From: Lindgomyces ingoldianus
Lineage: Eukaryota > Ascomycota > Dothideomycetes > Pleosporales > Lindgomycetaceae
Reading direction: 5' to 3'
Assembly: GCF_010093535.1 (NCBI RefSeq)
Contig: NW_022985174.1
Location: 999,784-1,063,783, forward strand
DNA: 64,000 nucleotides
The notes beneath the pieces are model-generated. The model was not told the DNA's origin. It saw nothing but the letters and a program-made list of their open reading frames with translations, and did not search any database. Below are positions 36,551 through 47,354 of the stretch, piece by piece (the first letter of the stretch is position 1; each line of letters opens with the position of its first letter). The position numbers were made by a program, and so were the translations under genes.

Positions 36551-36583
36551 CATGCTTTCATACGAATAGCGAATGAAAGCATG
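36551..36583 (+). other. Perfect 11-bp hairpin downstream of the FAD oxidoreductase stop
   Basis: CATGCTTTCAT and ATGAAAGCATG form an 11-bp stem around an 11-base loop, 60 bp after the stop codon. It probably lies in the 3' UTR. A role in 3'-end formation or mRNA stability is possible but unproven. Confidence 0.6.
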
Positions 36584-36813
36584 CAGCAAAGTGTGATAGT
36601 TTTTCAGCGACAAATAAACTCGAGCCTTTGAGGGCTGTGGGTGACGGAGTTTGAGTATACTTTCAAGTGCTGGACATACATTCAGGCCCTCGTGCGATAT
36701 CCCTATAAAGCTGGGTTGATGGAAGGCTCGAAATGGACTAGTTCCGTGTTAGCGACGGTTGCAGCCCTACCAGTCCTTCTTTCTAACGCTATCCCTACTA
36801 CACTTCCAGCGAC

Positions 36814-38013
36814 ATGCGCGCTTCGGGATGGACAATCTTATCAGCTATCCTTATTTTGCTTATTGGCCTTCCCTTGGTTCGCAAATTGCCTGACGCGGGT
36901 ACCTTCCCCTCAACATTATCGATATTTTTTGGTGGGGTCTTTTTCCTCCCACTGTGTCGACGTCTTCTTTCTCGCATCTCTCGCATTGGAGCTTCAGAGC
37001 CACATCATGGTTCGAGTAGCTCTGTATATGGCCTTGATCATGGCAGGTTGAATCTGACACTCCCGCCCCCGATGTGGATGAATATGGGGTATTGGCATGT
37101 AGGATAGATTTCGTTTTCCATCTTCAGTCTCCCTGTTCACACTTGCCAGAGCAACCATGCAGGATATATACCAAAAACCCTACCAGCCGCCAGCATTGCA
37201 CTGCTTGAGGAAGTCTTCAAAACTGCTGGGTTCCCCCTTCTGCAGGAAGTTGCCCATCAGCGGATGCCCACCCGAATCCTGATTGACCTTGGCTTTGGAT
37301 GCGGAGACCAAACACTTTATCTCATGGACGACTTTCCCGTTCAACACCCAGATAAAAGGCCCCAGAATCAACGACTCTATGTACCGCACTTCGAATCTTA
37401 CATTGGAATTACCGTCGATTCGAAGCAGTTTCAATTCGCAGAACAGCGTATCAAGAAATTCCGACCCAGCGCTAAAGTTGACGGAAAACAGAAGGTTAGA
37501 CTTCTGTGTGCAGATGCAGCAAAACCACATCAATGGGATGATGGGCTTGTAAAGGAGGTTTGCTGGGTGGCGGGTCAGGCAGATGAGCCCTGCGTTCTTG
37601 CACTCGACACTCTCTACCACTTTTCTCCTTCTCGTTGGCCGATCATAGATTACGCCTCGAATTGTCTTCACGCAACATTTATGGCTTTCGATATCTGTCT
37701 TGCGAGCCGTGTTTCTTTCCCCAACAAGATCCTTCTTCGCATTATTACCTCGCTGATGGGAGCACCTTGGGCCAACTTCGTTACCGCAGAAGAGTACCGG
37801 GTGAAACTAGAGAAAGTCGGTTACAAAGATATCACCATCAGAGATATTTCCGATTACGTGTTCGAACCACTGGCTTGTTTCCTGGAAGACCAGGACCGGA
37901 GATTGCGAGTCATAGGTTTTGACCTGGGCGCGTTTCATGTCGCAAAATGGATGTTCAAGTGGTGGGGCACGACTCGAGTTGTAAGAGGAGTTATTGTCGT
38001 TGCAAAAAAGTAA
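36814..38013 (+). CDS. SAM-dependent methyltransferase, CFA-synthase-like, 382 aa
   Basis: Exons 36,814-37,098 and 37,150-38,013 with a 51-bp intron (GTAGGA to GCCAG). The phase-0 join gives MWMNMGYWHSNHAGYIPKTL, which keeps the MNxGYW motif of cyclopropane-fatty-acid-synthase-like enzymes. The SAM-binding motif I is LIDLGFGCGDQ (about 139-149), and a later acidic loop reads LALDTLYHF. The N-terminus has one or two hydrophobic segments (residues about 7-50), suggesting membrane association, as in fungal sphingolipid C9-methyltransferases. The chosen ATG is the first in frame after a stop. The overlapping open frame starting at 36,641 is in a different phase and I regard it as spurious. It follows the COG2907-type gene on the same strand, which supports C-methylation of a lipid-like acceptor. 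The acceptor is unknown. Confidence 0.82.
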
Positions 38014-38588
38014 GCGCTCTACTAGATATGGTGTCTACACCACTTAATGCGCTATTTTCCTTTCTTCAACTCTATCAAAGAGAGCAGAGTCCAACTCCAC
38101 GTGATCGGCTAAAAATAACCTTTGAAACTAGTCCGTTGCATGTATCCTCAGCCCACCCTTGGGAGCATCATCTCGTGTCATTCCCACCTTGCACCTCCGT
38201 CATTTCGAGCATAATCGTACAGCGGTGATTTCGAGCATGCCTAGCATTATTTATGATACTCTAGAATAATCATAGTTTCGTGCGGTGGGTGTTTAGGCCA
38301 TAGTCGCCTAGCCACACTTCCAAATCCTCCTTGTGTTGAATATTGGCGGCCTGGCTAACCTACAGGGTATCCAATCCATCTCTCACCGGTAAGGTTGGGT
38401 CACGCACTTCCCCCGTACTTATTGGCAAGGCTTGCCGTCTCCTTTCATAGTTTCATTTGTCGCTGAATGTTCATTTCAAACCCTTCGCCCGTTCTTTTCC
38501 TAGAATGCATACCTAACTACCCATTTGTCATATCAGTATTGCAATATCCCCTCATTAAGGCCTCTACGTGCCGAAAAGCTCTCTTTAG
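38014..38588. other. Intergenic region with the promoter of the multi-TM gene
   Basis: 575 bp holding the 3' UTR of the methyltransferase gene and the promoter of the next gene. The 38,525-38,734 and 37,947-38,228 open frames are out-of-phase and feature-free. Confidence 0.5.
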
Positions 38589-40752
38589 ATGGCGGAAGAA
38601 GTATACGAGATACAGAACAGAGCTTTAGATACCCAAGCGCAAACCCATATTCCCAAAACCGAGAGGGCAGACACCACACGGAACTCCACACATTCTTCTA
38701 TCACAGCGCGAGAACCTGCGACCACAAAACTTAAGCTAAATGCCTATCCTCTCTTAATTCTCTGCGTTTACATGATGCTCGCTTTGGTGGCATGGATTTT
38801 TACTTGCGTGGCAAGCCAACACCCAATTCGAGGCCTAAAGTCGTACACCGGACCGAGTGACTATAGAGTTGACGAGCTTCACTTTTTCCACGTTAACGAG
38901 AAGTATATCAGAGGTACCGAAATTCTGAGGAGTATTGTGACGCTCCTGACAATCCCTGTTACGTCGGCTATCTGCTCCATGGCTGCTGTGGCATACATGC
39001 AGGCTGGAAGTCTGCGACGAGACCTGTCTTTGAGACAGCTGATGGCTTTGGCAGACCAGGGATGGGCCAGTCCTCGGATATGGATGAAGTTGGTTGATGT
39101 TCGAGGAAAGTTGATTATAATGAAGGCAGGCAGCCTGCCGCTATTTATTGCTTTCACTCTGACGCTCATTGGTAAGCAGTTAGCCTCAGCTTTTTCCATT
39201 TAAGCTTAGTTTACCTCATTCAGGAAGCATATCCCAGATCATGCAAGAAACCCTTGCCACAACCAAAACAATCAAGGGCAGCGTCGACGTTCCCCAGTCA
39301 ATTCCTAGTCTAGTCGACATACCCAACATCTTCAACCTCGATGGATATCAGAACTATGACGATGGAGAGCTTGTCTATGTGCTTCGGAACCTTATAGATA
39401 CCGCAACCAAATACGACGCCCAGCCTAACATGTGGTCCCACGAGGGTACTTTACCTAGCAACGGCCGCTATATAGACTCCAGATACAGCCATCCGGATGT
39501 GTTCATCTCGGAAATCCCTGCGAATTTCAGCACCGGAGTGTACAACACACCTCAATTTGTCCCACGCATGAACTCGACTACGAACTACACCCGGGTTCTT
39601 GAAGGAGACTTTACCTCTAATTGTCGAAACGAAACGGATACGGGTGGGTTCTATGCCCAATACACTAGCAGAGGATATGTGGAGCACTCCCTAATAGCAT
39701 GCATGGCCAGCGATCTGCGCAATTCTCCCTGGAAGCCGACACGCGACCGACAAGATATCACCGAAACTCTGTACCTGAACATCACAACCGGTTCAATTTC
39801 ATCCTCAAACTCAGAATTCTATCGCGCCACTGTCTGGACGACTCTTGGCTACTTCGAGCTTCCCAGAGAAGCGAACGGGAACCAGCCAGGGCCTTTGCTC
39901 GCCAAAGATCCCATCCCAAAAAACTCGAAGCAGTTAAGATACGCAGCAAATGGCCGCACAAACTATCACCCACGAGACGCGGTCTCCAATATTAGTACCA
40001 CAAACCTTGGTAACGAGACTCTCATCGCTGTAACCCACAAAGGCCCCCTACTTTCCCTTACTCTAGCATTGTTTGGCAACGGATCCTACATCGAAACGCG
40101 GCTGCAACACCCAGAAGCCTACATTGAAACGCGGCCTGCCTTTAACGACCAAAACACTCGCCGCCCGTTTACCGATCTCTGCGTCGCTCTGCGCCCGTTT
40201 GCACTCTATCAGGATCGCGGGTGTATCACCGACTGGGATATGATCAGTGATGAGTCAAGCATAATGTCTGGTTGGCTGTTTCCATTCACCCACAATATGC
40301 CCAGCTTCCAGAGTGCGATGGACGCGGGCGTGTTCCTGGCGAATAGATTATTCCTGACGAGAGGAGTTCTAATGGATGATCATAAGAGTAGGAATTTGCA
40401 AGTTTGGTATGAGAAGGGTGTAGACACCATAAGATTAGAGATGTCGCACCGGGCCATGATCGCTGGATCCGTATTCCTCGGACTCCATCTATTCGGCCTG
40501 CTTTGCCTTGCGATGTATGTGTTCGTTATGATGCCTTGGGCAAATAATTTGGGAGCGGAGGTTATGTTAAGAGTTGGCGCGAGCTATGTAGGTCAGCTTG
40601 GGGTGGCGGAGGGAGCTGGCTGGGAGGCGGTGTATGATGAATTACCCGGGTATATTGGGGATGCGAGACCAGAGGGAGAGATTGGAAGGGTGGAGATGGG
40701 GGCTGGGGCGGCGATCAGGGCGGGGAGGAGGAGATATGAATATATGAGGTAG
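38589..40752 (+). CDS. Large multi-TM protein of unknown function, 703 aa
   Basis: Exons 38,589-39,171 and 39,224-40,752, intron 52 bp (GTAAGC to TTCAG), phase 1 to 1. After a polar N-tail with several Ser/Thr come three hydrophobic segments (about 52-72, 115-140, 180-196). A region of roughly 400 residues with many N-glycosylation sequons (NFS, NST, NYT, NET, NIT, NIS, NGS) follows, then one last TM segment (about 605-633) and a 70-residue tail. The layout suggests an integral membrane protein with a large lumenal or extracellular domain. Similar architectures are common, unnamed, in Pezizomycotina genomes. Its link to the upstream enzyme genes is positional only. Confidence 0.8.
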
Positions 40753-41912
40753 TTTTGTAGAGATGAGGCAGTAGAAAGTAATGATTGGTTGAGGGGATAC
40801 CCCAATTGCGTTGAAAATATTGAAGACTAGATAAAGCATGAGCGCTTAGGCAAAACAGATGTTCTCTTTGCTATTGATAACGGAGACTACCCTCGACCCC
40901 GTCAGACGTAATGGGCAGCTTCTAGACGTCGTACGCCGCCATAGTTGAAGCGTCATTTTATTGAACTGAAGACATGCACCGCCTCATGCAATACCCCAAT
41001 TTTTACTATATATTAATATTGTCCCCATAACCTCTTTTCTAATTCTATGATTCATTCCAAGAGCTGCTACTATACCTATCCTGTATGCAGGTTCGGTCCA
41101 AGGCTCTATCTACTGCTCCCTGCGAGTCCATCACAATGATCAGAAACAGTCTTAGCATTGCTCAGACTTGACCAACAGCAGCGACTTCGGCCCGTACATT
41201 TGCTGAGTTGCCAAAGCCAGACACCCGGCCACTAGAGCCACTTGATACTGGACAAGGGCATGCCTGAGGTCGATGCCCTAGGTCGATGCCCTGAGTGGGA
41301 ACGTCGACGCCAGCACCCCGAAGCACAAGACTGCTGGACATCACGAAATTCCCACGCTGGTAGCCGGCCCTTGTGAGGCAGTCATTGTGATGCCTACAGG
41401 GAGAACCTGCGTTCTGTGTACTGTACAACATCACCGATAACTGTTTGACGGCACACCCCAGCACCCCAGGTCCCCGTGGATATACTAGGGTCTATGGATA
41501 ATCATCGGCCCGAGGTGGTTAGCGTCTTGGCGCTTTTGATGAGCTCTGCGCTTCGAGAATATTCTCCGCCCTCTCAAAACTTACCAACACCCGCGCTGCC
41601 TCGAACGCTACCTTGTTCTCTTTAGTCCTCTTCCACCAGAAAAATTGCTTTGATTTTTGCAATCTTTTTGGCTCAGAGCAGTAAGACTTTTTCTATCCCT
41701 TTACTTACCTTTGCTTTGAGTGATGAAACACCAGCTGGCACCAGGCCTAGAAGACTTGTACTCTTTTGATGCGGATCAGCTTGTGGAGCATAGACTCCTT
41801 TCTCTGAATCACCTCCCAGCTCTATTCTCTTGTCCTCTACGTGTCCGACTTTGTGCTAACTTCGCAGTCTAGACTCGCCCCGCACTTGTGAATCCATCAA
41901 CCCCTCGCCGAA
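40753..41912. other. Intergenic region; doubtful 100-codon minus-strand ORF
   Basis: About 1.16 kb. A minus ORF at 41,162-41,464 (100 codons) has a few Cys residues and loosely hydrophobin-like segments, but the Cys-Cys pairs that define hydrophobins are absent, so I do not call it a gene. A short direct duplication (GGTCGATGCCCT) occurs at about 41,270-41,292. The segment before 41,913 is pyrimidine-rich, as expected of an Aha1 promoter. Confidence 0.5.
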
Positions 41913-43029
41913 ATGGTGCTCCACAACCCCAATAACTGGCATTGGGTGAATAAGGATGTGTCAGGATGGGCGAGGGAGTTTCTTGACAGCGAACTCCCTA
42001 CCATCTCGGCTGAACATGATGGTGTCACAGCCAAAGTGGACAAAGTCATCAGCATGGATGGAGACGTAGATGTAAGCCAGCGCAAAGGCAAGGTCATCAC
42101 CTTGTTCGATGTGAAGCTGAAACTAGAATACTCTGGTATGTGCAAGATGTTTCCCATGTCCATTTCTGCAGGCTGACGTTGCGGCCAGGTAAGAATAAAG
42201 AGGGTGAGGAAGCGAGCGGCACCATCTCGGTACCTGAGGTTGCCCATGATACGGAGGAAGACGAGTACGTCGTATGTTCCCTTCGCTCCCCACATCGTGT
42301 TATCAAGCTTCTTTGTGCCAGGTAGATCGCTTACATGGAGTATAGTTTGACATAGACATCTATTCGGACGAGAGCAAGAAGCAACCCGTCAAGGATCTGG
42401 TGCGGTCGAAAATAGTCCCGGAACTCCGCAAGAGCCTCGCAAAACTAGGACCTGCGCTCATCAAAGAACATGGGAAGGATATCCAACACGCTCCAGGCTC
42501 AAACCCTTCGAGTGGCTTCTCAACTCCTAAGATCTACTCTAGCTCTTCGATCAACAAGTCTTCTGAACCAAAGTTAGCTTCTACCGCCACGCAGTCGAGC
42601 TCGGGAGCTTTGGTCAACACCGTGACTATTACGGATAGTACCGAATTCCGCACAACCGCAGCTGAGCTCTACCAGACCTTCACCGATCCTCAGCGACTCG
42701 CTGCCTTCACTCGTTCTCCGCCGAAGAACTTCACTGGTGCGAAGCCTGGCGGTACATTCGAGTTGTTCGGTGGCAATGTATCTGGTGAATTCACGGAGCT
42801 GGAAGAACCAACCCATATCGTTCAGAAATGGCGTCTTGCTCAGTGGCCCCAGGGTCATTACTCTAACCTGTCCATCTGGTTCGATCAGAATGATATTGAT
42901 GCCGTAACCGTGATGCGTGTAGAATGGAAGGGCGTGCCGGTTGGTCAGGAGGAGCCAACGAAGGGCAATTGGGGTGAGTACTACGTGAGGAGCATCAAGA
43001 CTACCTTCGGGTTTGGTACTGTGCTGTAG
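41913..43029 (+). CDS. AHA1: Aha1-type activator of Hsp90 ATPase, 329 aa
   Basis: Cytosolic co-chaperone that binds Hsp90 and stimulates its ATPase. Exons 41,913-42,135; 42,189-42,271; 42,346-43,029; introns of 53 bp and 74 bp. All joins keep phase and give 990 bp. The N-terminal domain begins NPNNWHWVNKDVSGWA and includes the RKGK loop (SQRKGKVITLFDVKL), both typical of Aha1. The acidic segment before intron 2 (EEDEYV) joins to FDIDIYSDES. After a Ser/Thr-rich linker (about residues 155-190) the C-terminal AHSA1/SRPBCC-like domain starts near TVTITDSTEF and contains FELFGGNVSGEF and IVQKWRL. Length matches fungal Aha1. It is a housekeeping gene and marks the start of ordinary conserved chromatin after the metabolic gene set. 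Confidence 0.95.
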
Positions 43030-44228
43030 TTGAGTCTTCCTACGGGTTTCGGTTGGATGAGATGGAGTCGGGGGCGTTTGGTAGGGAGGCACGAATTATT
43101 ATGACACAACGAATGCTCACGAACTAAGGTGAAGCTCAAAGTCACAGGTAGAACGACAATTAAACGCTATTCCAAGATATCAAGATACTGCTGTCCCGGG
43201 TACCACGAGAACCACTACGCATGAACACGAGCTAGAATAGCGTCTTGGTTTCCCGTTCGTGGCTTCCCGTTGACCGTTGAGCTTCTTCGGAACTTCAACT
43301 CCTTGAAGTGAATTTCAATCTTCCCACGCGACCTTTCTGGCACCATAGATCTCGGGAGGAGACACTTCGTAAATTGACTCCAACCGAGGGGGTTGGTGTT
43401 CCTGCAGCAATGTCCCACCTTCCGGATCAGTCTTAGCCGATGTACTCCATCCCGCAGAGTTACCGGTTATACAGATCATATCAATGCTACCAAGGATGCC
43501 CCACGATATCTTGATTCTGCCTTCGTTCGTGGGACCTCGTGTTGGAATTTATGAGCTGATGCGGAGTGAGGTGGTGTCTTCATTTACTCCTATCTCCATA
43601 CCTGTCTCCTACTGTCTTTCTTGGCCCTTCCCATGGCCGCGGAAGCTGGGACTACAGCAGCTTTAGTTTCCGGCTTTGTGACCCAGCTCCTCGGTTGATC
43701 CATGGATTACATTCCGCGTTACGTAGAGTTTTTTTCTCTTAGTTTTCGTCGAACACTCTCCGTGAATTTGCGTCATCGGCGTGGGCCGGTGCTAACAATT
43801 GCTCTTCGAGGCATAGCTCCTTGTTAAAACCCCATCAAAGCCCAAATTAACCTAGCAAGGAAGGTACATCTTATCAGCACGGCTGGGCTTTGGTCTTGCA
43901 GGGCTACACAGCTATCCTAGCATGGCTTTAAGAGCTTCCCCGCTGAGAGGAGCTCCCGCTTTGTTTTTCTCTTTCTTTATTGTCCTCAGGTTGCGTCTAT
44001 CGCAAGTTCGGTGAGCGCGAGCGCAAAAGGGTACATCTTATTTGTGTGCCTTGCTCTATATTTCGCAAGCTTGTGAGCTCGCACCTGCTCACAATTGACA
44101 CCCAAATATACGGGTGAGTTCACGGCAGGCAGCCTGCGGAATATCCACTGCGAGCTCATACCAACTTTTGAAATCTAACCTCTGTAACGCCGTTGTAAAC
44201 GTTGAGCGCGTAATTTCAGCAATCAAAG
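43030..44228. other. Intergenic region between Aha1 and carboxypeptidase genes
   Basis: 1.2 kb with no supported gene. Open frames at 43,215-43,418 and 43,484-43,666 are short and feature-free. A TCTATATT word near 44,051 could act in the carboxypeptidase promoter. Confidence 0.5.
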
Positions 44229-46209
44229 ATGAGGGGGCATTCGCAGGGCCTTGCGTTAGCATTGCTGGCTACGGGTGCTGCTGCTCAATTCCTACCAGGC
44301 CCAGCTGATCTGATCACCAAAGAGGGATATGCTGGAATCAATGTGAGATATAAGGAAGTCCCAACTGGGATCTGTGAGTTAGACCCCAATGTCAAGAGCT
44401 ATTCGGGATATGCAGATGTAGCCGAGAACCAACACATATTCTGGTAGGTGCTACGCATTCTTCATTCTGGATGGGAGAAGTTGATTACATCAGGTGGTTC
44501 TTTGAAGCCCGAAACCAAGATCCCACAGACGCGCCATTAACAGTGTGGATCAATGGAGGCCCTGGATCCTCATCCATGATCGGCCTTTTCCAGGAACTGG
44601 GACCCTGCGGAGTCGGTCCGGATATGAAACCCTTCAACAACCCGTACTCGTGGACAAATGCAAGCAACATGGTACACATCCCCTAATTGCTTTTCAAAAT
44701 GCGGTACTAACAACCCACTAGCTATTTATCGACGAGCCGACTATGGTGGGATTCTCATATTCAATTCCGATCCCTGGCTACCAAGATGACAGCGGTTACA
44801 TCATTCAATTGCCGAACAATACATGTCCTGACTACGCCGAGAACTTCGGAACCTGCGGAACATATTCGAAGCCTGATCTTGCTTTGACCGCAAACAGTAC
44901 ACAAGGAGCAGCGCCGAATATGTGGAAGACGCTTCAAGGATTCATGGGCGCATTTCCTCAGTATTCGCGGGCTGGCTTTAGTTTTACGACTGAGAGTTAT
45001 GGTGGACACTATGGGCCTGTTTTCAATGGTAAGATAGCTGTGTCGCAAAGCTCGCTTAGGGCTGAATGCTAATGGTAGTTTCTTTGTAGAGTATTTCGTC
45101 GAGCAAAACAAGAAGAACCTCCCAGGTGCTCACAAGATTGATCTCGAAAATGTGCTCATTGGAAACGGCTGGTTCGATCCGCTAGTGCAATACCAAGCGT
45201 ATTATAACTACTCTGTATATCCAGGCAACACTTATGACTACGATCCGTATAACGACACCGTCAAGGCAGAATGGTACAACAATCTCTACGGAGCAGGCAA
45301 CTGCGTCGATATGACGAAGCAGTGTTACTCTGATGGTCGGAATTCCATTTGCTCTCGCGCCGATGACTTCTGTTACAACAAGGTGGAATATCTCTACGAT
45401 CTCTACTCGGGGCGAGATGAATACGATATGCGGTATCTGATACCAGATCCATTTCCATACTCGTACTATGTCGAGTACCTGAATACTCCCGAGGTACAAG
45501 CGGCAATTGGAGCGTATCAGAATTTCTCTGAGTCCTCGTCGACGGTTAGCAATTCTTTCGGTAATACAGGTGACGATGACCGCGAGTCCGGTACTATTGA
45601 AGCTGTTAGGAAGCTCTTGAAAGCAGGCGTACAAGTCATGCTATACTACGGCGACGCGTTAGTCCCTCTCTCTTAACCCCACAAAATCACCAGCATATTA
45701 ACACTCTCCAAAGCGACTTCAACTGCAACTGGCTTGGTGGCCAAGTCATCGCAGACATGGTCTCTGCGCCTGGCTATTCCACCGCGGGATTCGTCAACAT
45801 CACAACCTCCGACGACATCGTGCACGGCCAAGTCCGACAAAGCGGTCTCTTCTCCTTCCTCCGCATCTACGAATCTGGTCACGAAGTCCCGTTCTACCAA
45901 CCTCTCGCCGCGTTAGAAATCTTTGAGCGCGCTTTGAAGCAGGTGGATATTGCGACGGGGAAGCAGAAGATATGCGACGATAAGGGATATAAGACGAAGG
46001 GGACTCCAGTGAGTGAGTTTAGAGAGGGGAATGGAACCATGCAGATGGAGGTCACGCCGAAGAATGCAACGTACAATACGGCCTTGAATGCGCCGGATCC
46101 GACGCCGACGTGGACTGCTGGGCAGAAGGTTAAGAGGGGGCCAAACAAGAGGGAGTTGAGGAAGCCGGGGAGGCCGAGGAAAATTTGGGGTGGGAAAAGG
46201 CCTGCGTGA
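44229..46209 (+). CDS. Secreted serine carboxypeptidase, family S10, 587 aa
   Basis: Removes C-terminal residues from peptides, in the vacuole or outside the cell. Exons: 44,229-44,443; 44,494-44,671; 44,722-45,028; 45,090-45,657; 45,714-46,209, with introns of 50, 50, 61 and 56 bp, all in phase. A signal peptide is clear ([20 protein letters not shown]). The oxyanion region reads [10 protein letters not shown]. The nucleophile is Ser223 in ESYGGHY, the Asp is 422 in [14 protein letters not shown], and the His is 479 in [10 protein letters not shown], so the triad is complete. Many N-glycosylation sequons and conserved Cys are present. The C-terminus is odd: about 25 residues rich in Lys, Arg, Gly and Pro, including KPGRPRK. 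A vacuolar or an extracellular role cannot be distinguished. Confidence 0.92.
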
Positions 46210-47354
46210 GTGATTGCTTTGAGGGCGCCTTGAGGAAAGTGGCAGAGAAATTGGAGGCAAATGTAAGCGAACGTAATAGTATTATGATATCATTGTGACA
46301 CCCTCCCTTCTCCATAATCAATTCAGCATTGAAACCAGACTATAACATTGTGAGGACCGAAAGAAAAGATCCGAGAACCTTACCCAATCGTTTGTACACA
46401 TAACCATCGGAAAACCCATGAAAAAGAAAAAGAAAAAGAACCCAGGGAATTAGAACCCAACACAAACAGTGCCTACAGATAGTGTCCCTATTCAGTATCC
46501 AGTCCATATCTTATTAGATTAATCTCGACACGACGAAAGTTCTAATCCGCACAGCTTCCATACAACCTCGTTCGAAACAAGTAAGCAAAAGGAGAAAGTC
46601 GTCGGACGTCACAACATTTCGACTCCTTTGTTGCATGCAGTGTCCTGAAAATCCCCCTTTTTTTTTTTTTTTTTAATGAAGTCAAGTGCTGCGCTGTGGT
46701 GGTTCAATAATCGTGTGCAGGTTTCTTAGGATTTAAATCCTGCTGCAATCGACGGGTTTTAGAGTTGCCGAAATAGGGAATTGGGAACTAGTTGGGCGTT
46801 TATCTAGATTAAATCCCGCTCGTCATAGGTACTGGGGTTTTCAACTATATTGCAGATGGTCCCGCGAAGGTGTATAGTATTGAAGTAGATTTTGACCTTT
46901 TGTCTGCTCTGGCTCTACCTAGGCATTCATCACAATGAGGATGCATTGCAAGCTATGGGCGCACTTTAATAGATGAGAATTTGACATCCTAAGGGGTTTT
47001 CGAGAGGGGTAAGGGGCAACGATGTGAGGAGTATGCAAATGCCATTGAAAATACCTGATCTCAATGCCTGCCTGCCTGCCTGCTCGCTAAGTACGATGCT
47101 ATCTATGATAAGCTTATATGATGATGGTATGTTGTCCAAGTCTCCCAACCCTATCCAAGGACTCCGGAGGTCTAGCTATACCCGCTTACTTGCGCTGAGA
47201 GAAAAAAAACCGAGACCAGAACCAACGCCATGCAATGCGATCCAACAGCCAAACGAGTTCGGCACAAAAGCGTGAAAATTCGGAGTGCTGAAACAAAGGA
47301 AGAGATGTTCGCTCTAACGATGCGTATGCCAATCCCAATTCCAATCTCAACTTG
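46210..47354. other. Intergenic region between convergent genes
   Basis: 1.1 kb between the stops of the carboxypeptidase and the large disordered-protein gene, so it mainly holds two 3' UTRs. It contains an (AAAAAG)n-like run near 46,420-46,440 and a 17-base T run at 46,658-46,674. No supported coding sequence. Confidence 0.6.

Noticed and set aside
36641..37051. 136-codon hydrophobic frame upstream of the methyltransferase
   Set aside because: It starts with GTG, runs out of phase with the frame that leads into MNMGYW and the SAM-binding motif, and has no good splice route into it. The frame starting at 36,814 explains the protein better.
41162..41464. Possible class II hydrophobin on the minus strand
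   Set aside because: A few segments (GAGVDVPTQ, AAVGQ) recall hydrophobin spacing, but the diagnostic Cys-Cys pairs are missing and there is no signal peptide. The resemblance is too weak to annotate.
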